Assembly (NCBI GenBank): GCA_020048985.1
Contig: JAIFLR010000058.1
Coordinates: forward strand, 1 to 32,869
Direction of reading: 5' to 3'
Source of the DNA: Halobacteriovorax sp.
Lineage (GTDB): Bacteria; Bdellovibrionota; Bacteriovoracia; Bacteriovoracales; Bacteriovoracaceae
DNA length: 32,869 nucleotides
The notes under the pieces are model-generated. The model worked only from the letters and a program-made list of their open reading frames with translations, did not search any database and was not told the origin of the DNA. Below, in pieces: positions 20,600 through 27,572 of the stretch (position 1 is its first letter; every line of letters begins with the position of its first letter). The position numbers and the translations under genes are program-made.

Positions 20600-22225
20600 T
20601 TAAAAAACCGTTCTTCGAGCAAGCTCATCGGCAGGATAATGAAAAGGAGTGACAGTTTTTGATGGGGCTTGCTTATTGTTTTTGAATTGATCTACAACCC
20701 CTTCAAAACCCTTAATAATACCCCTAAGTGTTCCACTGCCAAAGATCGTGTGTCCAGCTTCGTAACTTTGAGTCGCGTATTCTTCAGGGGTTGTGATGTA
20801 GCCCATAAAAGCATTGGAGTAAGAAGAGATAATGACCCGTTCTATAGTTGAGTTCTGCAACTGGTTTAGGATCGCTTGTTTTAATCTTTTGGCCGAAGTG
20901 GTGGTAATTTCTCCCGGAACGGCAACAATCATGATCGGTCCAAGGGCAATAACCTGGAACGGTAAAACCGGTGGTGCCCATGGGAGGGTGTTAATGGACT
21001 CATTGGCAGCGCATTTTCGGAAAGCTTCTACTGCCGGCTCAGGGATAGGGGGGAGCTTTTTCCAGACAGAAAGAGGGATTCCTAAAAAAGACCCAGTCCG
21101 GTGATCTAGCACTATATTTTTGGGAGAGTGGGCCTCATAAAATTTTTCATAGAACTCGGGATTGCGGATGAGATTTCTTTTTTTAACTAATTTACAGACG
21201 ACTTTTAAAACCGTGCCTAATTGCTTTGGAATTCCTGGACCTTCTGCAGTTCCCTCAAAAAAGGCGAGACCATGGGCGGCAGGGGCCACTTCAAGGGACA
21301 TGTCCATGAACTGATGAAAGCCACGGACTGTGCCCTTAATTTCTTTTTGCTTCGATATCTTTTCGGATTCACGAAACTGAAGTTCACCGTTGTAGTTGGC
21401 GCACTCATACTGATCAACGTATTTTCCACGCATTAATTTAGTGCTCTTTTCCCAGATAAAATTGGGAGAGACATCCCCAGCTGCTTCCTGCATAAAAAAG
21501 GCGGTTGTGCCTGGATGATTTTTTTCATAAAGAGCTGCGGCGACACCTTTGTTATCATGGTGTATGCGGTGGTTAAAGCTAGACACACTTGTAGCGTGAA
21601 CTCCAAACCAGTTAAGAAAGGCTTTTTCCTTGCCTGAATCATCCTGGAAAATAAGTCCTTCCATTACGCGGTTAACACCTAAGTGCCATTCTTCTTTTTT
21701 GATTTTTCGAGCATCTTTATTGTTTAAGTAGGCGTGCATAGAGCGGTTGTAGGCAATTTCTTTTTCATCACTGACGTAATGTTTTCCCCAGTGAATAGTG
21801 ACAGGCGCCATTTCTTTATAGGCCGCTTTGACAGCTTCCAGAATCCCACCACAAATCGTGTTAAAAATCTTTAACTGAAAGCCAGGGATTGTAAAATTGT
21901 AGAAGGGAGAATGACCATAACCACCCGGGGCCGAATGAGTATGTTGGGCGCTGATCATCAAATTTGAATCGCTGATAGTCAAATCAGGAAATTCTGCTTT
22001 AAGTAATCTGACTACTTCTTCTTTAATGGCGATGGTTACAAAGGCCTGTTCAAGATGGACGAGGATGAAAAGACTTTTATTTTCATCAAGCAGACACATG
22101 GCCCTAGCGAAAAGGGGAGTGGCCACTTCTTTAACAGTGTTGTGAGGCTGACCATAGCCTAACATTCCAACACCGGGAATAAAGCATGTGGTCTCATGCC
22201 TTCCGAATCCAGCTTTAAATTTCAT
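20600..22225 (-). CDS. Neutral/alkaline-type ceramidase, 541 aa, without signal peptide
   Basis: It would hydrolyse the amide bond of ceramide to a sphingoid base and fatty acid. The family signature is clear: AQHTHSAPGGYG (zinc ligands around H95/H97), NWFGVHATSVSSFNHRIHHDNKG (H210), AAGDVSPNF with nucleophile S253, PGEITTTSA and NAFMGYITTPEEY, matching the Zn and oxyanion residues of Pseudomonas ceramidase. At 541 residues it lacks the C-terminal Ig-like domain of the roughly 650-residue secreted enzymes. The N-terminus (MKFKAGFGRHETTC) goes straight into the catalytic domain with no signal peptide, so it is probably cytoplasmic, unlike most bacterial relatives. It is the first gene of the five-gene operon; a dyad at 22273-22295 lies upstream. 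No strong ribosome binding site is seen. Confidence 0.85.
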   Translation of the reverse strand: MKFKAGFGRHETTCFIPGVGMLGYGQPHNTVKEVATPLFARAMCLLDENKSLFILVHLEQAFVTIAIKEEVVRLLKAEFPDLTISDSNLMISAQHTHSAPGGYGHSPFYNFTIPGFQLKIFNTICGGILEAVKAAYKEMAPVTIHWGKHYVSDEKEIAYNRSMHAYLNNKDARKIKKEEWHLGVNRVMEGLIFQDDSGKEKAFLNWFGVHATSVSSFNHRIHHDNKGVAAALYEKNHPGTTAFFMQEAAGDVSPNFIWEKSTKLMRGKYVDQYECANYNGELQFRESEKISKQKEIKGTVRGFHQFMDMSLEVAPAAHGLAFFEGTAEGPGIPKQLGTVLKVVCKLVKKRNLIRNPEFYEKFYEAHSPKNIVLDHRTGSFLGIPLSVWKKLPPIPEPAVEAFRKCAANESINTLPWAPPVLPFQVIALGPIMIVAVPGEITTTSAKRLKQAILNQLQNSTIERVIISSYSNAFMGYITTPEEYATQSYEAGHTIFGSGTLRGIIKGFEGVVDQFKNNKQAPSKTVTPFHYPADELARRTVF

Positions 22226-22272
22226 AGGGAGATTATCCAGAACGTAGATGCTTTCTTCAAGAGGGTATTGTT

Positions 22273-22295
22273 ATTCCGATCAGAATCATCGGAAT
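22273..22295. promoter_or_regulatory. Putative operator between the ceramidase operon and the hydrolase gene
   Basis: ATTCCGAT (22273-22280) and ATCGGAAT (22288-22295) form a perfect 8-bp inverted repeat with a 7-nt spacer, a common geometry for dimeric repressors. It lies 48 bp before the ceramidase ATG and 55 bp before the divergent gene start, so one regulator could control both. No regulator gene is in the operon. Confidence 0.5.
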
Positions 22296-22349
22296 TGATA
22301 GTTTTTGCCTTCTGCAGATACTTTTCCCATTTGGGGTTAAACTAAAAGA

Positions 22350-23195
22350 GTGAAAACTGACCTAACGACCTATGGATCTATGCTTCAGTCCCAGAATCGG
22401 GCCACTACGGCCAAAGCCGCTGCTGCGTCCAAAACTGATCCCAAAATTATTGACCCCAAACTTCTTCAGGCAAAGCCCCAGCCCGATTACAAAGTTGATA
22501 TAAGTAAGCCGGCCTCGTCTTCATTACCTTCGCTTCCTGGTGTGCCAACCCCGCCAGTGCCATCGGCGGAGTTACCTAAGCTACCTGAGTCAAAACCAGA
22601 TAAACCTGAACTAAAAAAACCAGATATCAAAAAGCCTTCAGAAATTAAACTTCCTGCAAAAGAAGGCTCGGTAAAAGAGCCCGCAATCATTTTCATTAAG
22701 GGTCTCGATGTTTTTAGTTCACCTTCAACCTCTGAGCGTGGTTACGCTGGAGTAGGCAAAATAGCTGACTCAGTCGAAGGATCGAAGACTTTTGAATGGA
22801 ATCAGCAAGACGAAATAATTGAAGAAATTAGAAGTGTTCATAGAGATCAGCCTATCATTCTGGTTGGCCATAGTTTCGGGGGCGATACCGCCCTTGAAGT
22901 CGCTGAAGAGCTTGATTCACTTGAACATGGATTTAGAAAAGTTGATTTATTAGTCATGATCGATGCTGTTGGTGCTGACAATGATATCGTTCCTCAGAAT
23001 GTGAAAAATCACCTGAATGTTTTCGGCGAAAGTAACTTCCTTTTAAATGATGGGCCTCATGTTGCCCGCAGAAATGAAATGACCAAAGTTAAGAATATCT
23101 TATCCCCACATGATCATACGGAACTGGATGATGATAAAGAAATTCAATTCGAAGTTGTAAATCTGATTAAAGAGACTCTGTCTAAAAAAGCTTAA
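22350..23195 (+). CDS. Alpha/beta hydrolase (lipase-like) with a Pro/Lys-rich N-terminal region, 281 aa
   Basis: The frame opens with GTG at 22350 without a clear ribosome binding site; M11 at 22380 is an alternative. Residues 1-110 are low-complexity with many Pro, Lys and Ala and short repeats (KPDKPELKKPDIKKPSEIK). From about 110 an alpha/beta hydrolase core follows: nucleophile S175 in GHSFGGD, a likely acid at D205 or D210 (MIDAVGADND) and histidine at H254/H256 (SPHDHTELDD). There is no signal peptide. The substrate is probably an ester or lipid. It is divergent from the ceramidase operon across a shared dyad and may belong to the same lipid regulon; that is inference. Confidence 0.75.
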   Translation: MKTDLTTYGSMLQSQNRATTAKAAAASKTDPKIIDPKLLQAKPQPDYKVDISKPASSSLPSLPGVPTPPVPSAELPKLPESKPDKPELKKPDIKKPSEIKLPAKEGSVKEPAIIFIKGLDVFSSPSTSERGYAGVGKIADSVEGSKTFEWNQQDEIIEEIRSVHRDQPIILVGHSFGGDTALEVAEELDSLEHGFRKVDLLVMIDAVGADNDIVPQNVKNHLNVFGESNFLLNDGPHVARRNEMTKVKNILSPHDHTELDDDKEIQFEVVNLIKETLSKKA

Positions 23196-23653
23196 TTTTT
23201 ACCTGAGCATGCCTTATTCGTTTTGAATCCCGCAAGGATGACTTGGATGTTTTTGAGACTTGGCCAGACAGCCTTGAAGACCTGTCTTTTATCTCTAGCA
23301 GAAAGTTCGCAATATCCGCTTTCAAGATAGCAGGGCACGTGATCTCGAAAGGCACGAGTTTCTAATTCTCCGCACGTCAGATCTGTTGGATAGGTATTCA
23401 TTTCACGAATGAGACAGCTGCGCACATCATTAATCCAGGCCTGACCCTGCATAGAAAAGCGATGTTTTCTTGCTTCATAACGAAGGCAATAACGACGACC
23501 AAACTGAATGGGATAAGAGCCTTCCTGACAGTGTCTAGTTATGGCCTCGCAAGTGTAGTATTCACAGTCATTTTCTAGGTTAGCGCAGCTGATTGAAGCT
23601 GAAGCCAGCGCCGAATAGGTCAGAAGGAATAGGGCGAATACCATGAGTTTCAT
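23192..23653 (-). CDS. Exported cysteine-rich protein, 153 aa
   Basis: I choose the ATG at 23653, which starts a clean signal peptide (MKLMVFALFLLTYSALASA). The frame extends to an ATG at 23671, but a promoter at 23683-23710 would leave only about 5 nt of leader for it. Neither start has a good ribosome binding site. The mature region has ten cysteines (SCANLENDCEYYTCEAITRHC, YCLRYE, SCLIRE, TCGELE, PCYLESGYC, ACSG), so five disulfides are possible, consistent with a stable periplasmic or secreted protein. No family is recognised. It overlaps the convergent hydrolase gene by 4 bp. Confidence 0.65.
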   Translation of the reverse strand: MKLMVFALFLLTYSALASASISCANLENDCEYYTCEAITRHCQEGSYPIQFGRRYCLRYEARKHRFSMQGQAWINDVRSCLIREMNTYPTDLTCGELETRAFRDHVPCYLESGYCELSARDKRQVFKAVWPSLKNIQVILAGFKTNKACSGKN

Positions 23654-23682
23654 AGGTTGGAGTTCTATCATGGTTAGGGTTT

Positions 23683-23710
23683 TTTATATAATGGATCGTA
23701 AAACTTACAA
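23683..23710 (-). promoter_or_regulatory. Promoter of the cysteine-rich protein gene
   Basis: On the reverse strand TTGTAA (23705-23710), a 16-nt spacer and TATAAA (23683-23688) give a start near 23676, which favours translation from the ATG at 23653. Confidence 0.4.
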
Positions 23711-23820
23711 TTAGCCGTTTCATAATAAAAACCTATGCTGAGTATTGGAAGTATTGATTATTACAACGGTCTTTGTTGTTCTAAATTTCATTTATCCCAA
23801 ACCCACAAAAAGGAAAACGA

Positions 23821-24069
23821 ATGAAGGCTATTTGGAAAAACATAATATTGGTTTCAATGCTCACGCAGGTCTCAGTTCTGTCTTACGCTTCAGAATTTCT
23901 GGCATGTAAGCCTGGCCAAATACTGGTCTGTATCCCAGCTGCTTCTTGCAGGGCCGGATCAATTGGTTGCCGTGAAACTCCTCGACCTGCGCAGACCTGC
24001 TTTTGTGCCGATTCGCCAAGAGTATTAGTTGAAGAAAATTTTCAGAACGAGTTAAAAGAAGAAAACTAA
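23821..24069 (+). CDS. Small exported cysteine-rich protein, 82 aa
   Basis: AAAGGAAAACGA provides a ribosome binding site for the ATG at 23821. A signal peptide (IILVSMLTQVSVLSYAS) precedes about 58 mature residues with six cysteines (CKPGQILVCIPAASCRAGSIGC, TCFC), the density of a small knotted secreted peptide. The C-terminal 15 residues are acidic. No family is recognised. It converges on the metzincin gene with a 4-bp overlap; inhibitor or partner roles are conceivable but unsupported. Confidence 0.65.
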   Translation: MKAIWKNIILVSMLTQVSVLSYASEFLACKPGQILVCIPAASCRAGSIGCRETPRPAQTCFCADSPRVLVEENFQNELKEEN

Positions 24070-24713
24070 TACGCCAATAGATTACCTTCCTCATCAAAGA
24101 GGAAGGTCGTTTTATAATTGCCAAGAGTTGTTGAGGCCTGGTTAATGCCTAATTCCTGAATATCAATGTCTAGGACTTTTCTCTGCCGTAAATCCAGGTT
24201 CGGATCATAATAGCGTGTGAGCATAATGCGTGGAATTCCCACATAGGAGTCACCTTCAGGGTGCTCTAATCCCAAGGTGTGACCGTATTCATGGGCAGCT
24301 GTTTTAGCGAGACCCAATTGGTCTGAAAGTAACCACACCCCAGAGTTGGTGTGGCCCACGATAAAAGACACTGTGAGGTGTTCATTGGGGGAAGCCAGGA
24401 TGCGGATAAAGTTGTTGATCGGATCCTTGAGTTCGGATAATTCTCGAGCATTTTCTAATGACGTCACTGATGTTGAGACTTCAAACACTAAATCATACTT
24501 AACTTGGCCCATGAGGACTTGATGTTCCCCTTCATTCCAAACCTGGTTGATCTCTGTAGCGATTTGCTGGGCCAATTGGTTATCGACCTCTCCGTAAAGG
24601 AAGAGGTGAGACTTGGCATTAATCACCTTGTTGGTATCGTCCTGGATCAGGAGCGCGCTGGCCTGGAGCGAGGCTTGGTAAAAGGCAAGAATAAGGCAAA
24701 AAAGGAAGCGCAT
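24066..24713 (-). CDS. Exported zinc metalloprotease (metzincin type), 215 aa
   Basis: Signal peptide MRFLFCLILAFYQASLQASA. The zinc motif HEYGHTLGLEH gives H141, E142, H145 and H151, the complete HExxHxxGxxH of metzincins (matrixin/astacin-like), and a plausible Met-turn at M164 (PRIMLTRYY). The catalytic domain occupies nearly the whole mature protein, which is small for the class but possible; no propeptide cysteine switch is seen. It should be a secreted or periplasmic endopeptidase. It lies between the small Cys-rich gene and the lysyl-endopeptidase-like gene, in a secreted-protein block, but shares no obvious operon with them. Confidence 0.85.
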   Translation of the reverse strand: MRFLFCLILAFYQASLQASALLIQDDTNKVINAKSHLFLYGEVDNQLAQQIATEINQVWNEGEHQVLMGQVKYDLVFEVSTSVTSLENARELSELKDPINNFIRILASPNEHLTVSFIVGHTNSGVWLLSDQLGLAKTAAHEYGHTLGLEHPEGDSYVGIPRIMLTRYYDPNLDLRQRKVLDIDIQELGINQASTTLGNYKTTFLFDEEGNLLAY

Positions 24714-24750
24714 TCAGCGATGAATATCTTTTTTTTCAAGGCTTTTCAAC

Positions 24751-24779
24751 AAAAAAGGCCCCGCTTTCGCGAGGCCCTT
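24751..24779 (-). terminator. Intrinsic terminator of the lysyl-endopeptidase-like gene
   Basis: On the reverse strand a GC-rich stem of about 10 bp with a GAAA tetraloop (24755-24779) is followed by six T. It lies 23 bp after the stop at 24802. Confidence 0.85.
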
Positions 24780-24801
24780 AGATACTTGATTTTAAATAAA
24801 A

Positions 24802-26046
24802 TTAGATCGTATCAACAGTCAGCTTACCAGTGTTAGCAGCATCAAGAAATTTCTTGAAGTTAGCTTCTTTGTAAGAAGTGTGGAAACGGCCGTAGTAATC
24901 TGAAAGATCATTTCCACATGCAGCACCGCCGCCGTGAAGTTGACCGATTACACGGTGATTAGAATCAAACAATGGAGAACCAGAAGAACCAGGCTCAGTT
25001 GTTCCTTTATCCCAGTCAACAATTCTTACGTGAGTTGAGTCACCTGGAGAAGTTTCGCCACCGTAAGAAGCTAGAACTGTAGCATCGTTTTCAAAAGAAA
25101 TTGATTTTTCATCAACATTTGGGTGGTGAATAGCTACTGCTGAAGTTCCGATAGCAGTTGTAGCATCCCAACCAGCAAAGTTAACATTCCACTCAGGTTT
25201 AGGAGCAGTGTTCATTTTTACGAGAGTTGAATCTGATTTAGCGTTTGTAGCAAGGTGAACTGAACCTGATTGGAAATCAGTCATTTTGCCATCACGAGCA
25301 CCACCGCACTTAGAAGTCTGGTAGTTCCAGTAAACAACTAAGCTTGGAGCAGTTGAAGAAGTGATACGACAGTGAGCTGCTGTCATGAAGAATGGAGTCT
25401 TATCATTGCTCGTGTTGTTAACCATGAAACCAGTACAGAAAGATGATCCACCAGTTGAAATAACACCAACTGAATTTACTTCATCTTCCCAGCCTTTAGA
25501 CTCTTCACAAGCAACGTCAATGTTACAAGAACCTGACTTCATTGTTGATTGAGCAAAAGTTCTGAAACCTTGACCAACTTGAGTAAGTTCAAGTTCAACT
25601 TCGCTTACAGCGTTAGCTGGTACAGTAAGTTCAATAACAACGTCATCAGACATAATTACTGGAGTCCAAAGCTGGCCATTAACGTTGTTATCAGCTGAAG
25701 TGAAAGGACGGATAAATTGAGTACGGTCAGCAGAATAAATGTTTAACTCAGCACCTTCTGGAAGGTTAAAGCGTGAGAAACCAAAGTTAAGAGAAACAGC
25801 ATTTGGAGTTGTTACTCTATGTGTCCAAGTATAACCCTGAGCAGATTTTTCCCAGTTTTGAGATTTCATAGGGCTGATAGATACTGAATGAGGAACAGCG
25901 AAACGAGGTGCTTCACCTTTAGTCTCGTTAGATACTTCTTGATCATGGATGCTTTGAACATCAAGTGATGGGAAGTAAGTTGTATCGATTGCGGCCATTG
26001 CCTGGAACGAAAGACTCATAGTTGCTACGAGTGCCAATTTTTTCAT
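24802..26046 (-). CDS. Secreted serine protease, lysyl endopeptidase-like (S1 fold), 414 aa
   Basis: GGAGGAG just before the ATG and a signal peptide (MKKLALVATMSLSFQAMA) mark the start. Residues about 20-170 look like a propeptide. The mature enzyme probably begins near S171 (SGSCNIDVAC), the same start as Achromobacter lysyl endopeptidase. The triad is H225 (MTAAHC), D272 (DSTLVKM) and S355 (TEPGSSGSPLF); the flanking STGGSSFCTGFMVNNTSNDK and GQLHGGGAACG also match that family. Specificity for lysine is likely but depends on the S1 pocket, which I cannot align. It should be autoprocessed and secreted, attacking prey or environmental protein. It has its own terminator and a long leader region. 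Confidence 0.9.
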   Translation of the reverse strand: MKKLALVATMSLSFQAMAAIDTTYFPSLDVQSIHDQEVSNETKGEAPRFAVPHSVSISPMKSQNWEKSAQGYTWTHRVTTPNAVSLNFGFSRFNLPEGAELNIYSADRTQFIRPFTSADNNVNGQLWTPVIMSDDVVIELTVPANAVSEVELELTQVGQGFRTFAQSTMKSGSCNIDVACEESKGWEDEVNSVGVISTGGSSFCTGFMVNNTSNDKTPFFMTAAHCRITSSTAPSLVVYWNYQTSKCGGARDGKMTDFQSGSVHLATNAKSDSTLVKMNTAPKPEWNVNFAGWDATTAIGTSAVAIHHPNVDEKSISFENDATVLASYGGETSPGDSTHVRIVDWDKGTTEPGSSGSPLFDSNHRVIGQLHGGGAACGNDLSDYYGRFHTSYKEANFKKFLDAANTGKLTVDTI

Positions 26047-26342
26047 GTCTCCTCCTTGAGAAACGTTTTATAGATTAACTCTAGGCCTTCCCGGTTAAAT
26101 TGCACCTTACATTTACTCTCACTTCTTTTCGAAGCGCCGCCAATTATTCCGACGAAATTAGTTTTTTATGGGTTTTGGCCGGAGGATTTATTTGGAGCCG
26201 ATTTGTCGGCCTTTCTTGATTATTTTTTATGCTGTCTAACAAAAAGAATATTTCGCGATGGTTTAGCGCAAAAATTACAAAGCAAAAACGTTTCGAATTA
26301 GATATCGTAAATGCACTTTTGATTTAGTGAAAGGGTATCATC
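26047..26342. other. Divergent promoter region between the protease and efflux genes
   Basis: No gene is seen in these 296 bp. A small perfect hairpin, GCCGA-TTTG-TCGGC (26197-26210), is followed on the forward strand by a T-rich stretch and might be a weak terminator or operator. No confident promoter could be picked for either gene. Confidence 0.35.
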
Positions 26343-27572
26343 ATGCATTTTTTGTTTTTCTTTTTTTTAGCAAGCTCCCTCACCGCTGGTGCGGCAACCT
26401 TAAAAGAATCTTTCGAAGCGGCTCGACTCAACATGGAATCAATAAAACGTGCTGAGCAGGGTATCGAACAAAGAGAAGAGCAGAAGGATCGTGCTAAAGG
26501 GGCCCTACTTCCAACCATCAACGGTTTTGCCACCTACACCCGTATTGATCCTCCAGATGTCTCAGGTCTGAATGCTTTCACACTCACCAAACAACATTCA
26601 GTTGGCGTTAGACTGACCCAACCACTTATCCGTGGGGGTGTTTGGAGTGCTTTGAATCTGGCCCAGGATAATATCCTTCTCGCTCGATTTCAAAAAGATG
26701 CTACAGATTTAAATCTTTATCAGTTAGTGATCAATGCTTACTACAATTTGAAAATCATTCAGACTGACGTGAAAAATATTTCAAAATACCTTTCTTATTC
26801 AAAAGATCGGGTTGAAGAAATCCGTGCACGAACAAGAATTGGACGCTCCAGAAAGGGAGAGTTAGTTGAAGCTGAAGCCCAGTTCTATATTGTTGAAGCT
26901 CAGTATAAGCAGGGATTAATAGATCTTGTTCGTTTTGAGAAAAATTTTGAGTTCTTGACTGGATTAAAACCGCAAGAAATCTCGACCTTGGATGATGTCC
27001 CTAGCGTTGATGGTTCTTTAGAGACTTATTTGAGCAAACTTAAATCAAGACCAGACTTACTGGCGGCCCAACAACAAGTAAAGGCCGCTAACCAGCAAGT
27101 CGATATCGCCAAGGCCGGCCATTACCCTAACCTTGATGTGGTGGGAAACTACTACATTGATAGAACCGGAATTCTAGCGACTTCTGAGTGGGATGTGGGT
27201 CTGGTTCTATCTGTTCCATTTTATCAGGGAGGATCTGTTCTCGCTGCTACTCGTGAAGCCGTTGCCACAAAAAGAATTTCAGAACTCACCGCCCACGAAA
27301 CAATCCGAACGGCAGAAAGAGATTTGAGTTTAGCTTTCCAGAATTATGCTCAAATCAAGGATCAGCTGAAGAGTCAGGAAAATGCTCTGATCAAAAGTGA
27401 AGAAGCCTACAAGCTGAACAAAAAAGACTACCAGTATGGACTGGTCACGAACTTAGATGTTCTCCAAACTCTTAACGTCTATATTCAGAATAAACGCTCA
27501 TATGACACTCTTTATGCCATGGCACATATGACTTATAAAAATCTCGAAGCGGCAACAGGGGTTCTACCATGA
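26343..27572 (+). CDS. TolC-family outer-membrane efflux protein, 409 aa
   Basis: Signal peptide MHFLFFFFLASSLTAGA; AAAGGG upstream of the ATG. The sequence is the usual TolC pattern of long helical coiled coils with a repeated architecture: LKESFEAARLNMESIKRAEQGIEQREEQ in the first half and the conserved QLRAR-like run ending GLVTNLDVLQTLN in the second. It forms a trimeric channel across the outer membrane and periplasm. The length is normal. Its stop overlaps the RND pump start by ATGA, so the two are coupled and should form one export system. No membrane fusion protein gene is present before or between them. Confidence 0.9.
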   Translation: MHFLFFFFLASSLTAGAATLKESFEAARLNMESIKRAEQGIEQREEQKDRAKGALLPTINGFATYTRIDPPDVSGLNAFTLTKQHSVGVRLTQPLIRGGVWSALNLAQDNILLARFQKDATDLNLYQLVINAYYNLKIIQTDVKNISKYLSYSKDRVEEIRARTRIGRSRKGELVEAEAQFYIVEAQYKQGLIDLVRFEKNFEFLTGLKPQEISTLDDVPSVDGSLETYLSKLKSRPDLLAAQQQVKAANQQVDIAKAGHYPNLDVVGNYYIDRTGILATSEWDVGLVLSVPFYQGGSVLAATREAVATKRISELTAHETIRTAERDLSLAFQNYAQIKDQLKSQENALIKSEEAYKLNKKDYQYGLVTNLDVLQTLNVYIQNKRSYDTLYAMAHMTYKNLEAATGVLP

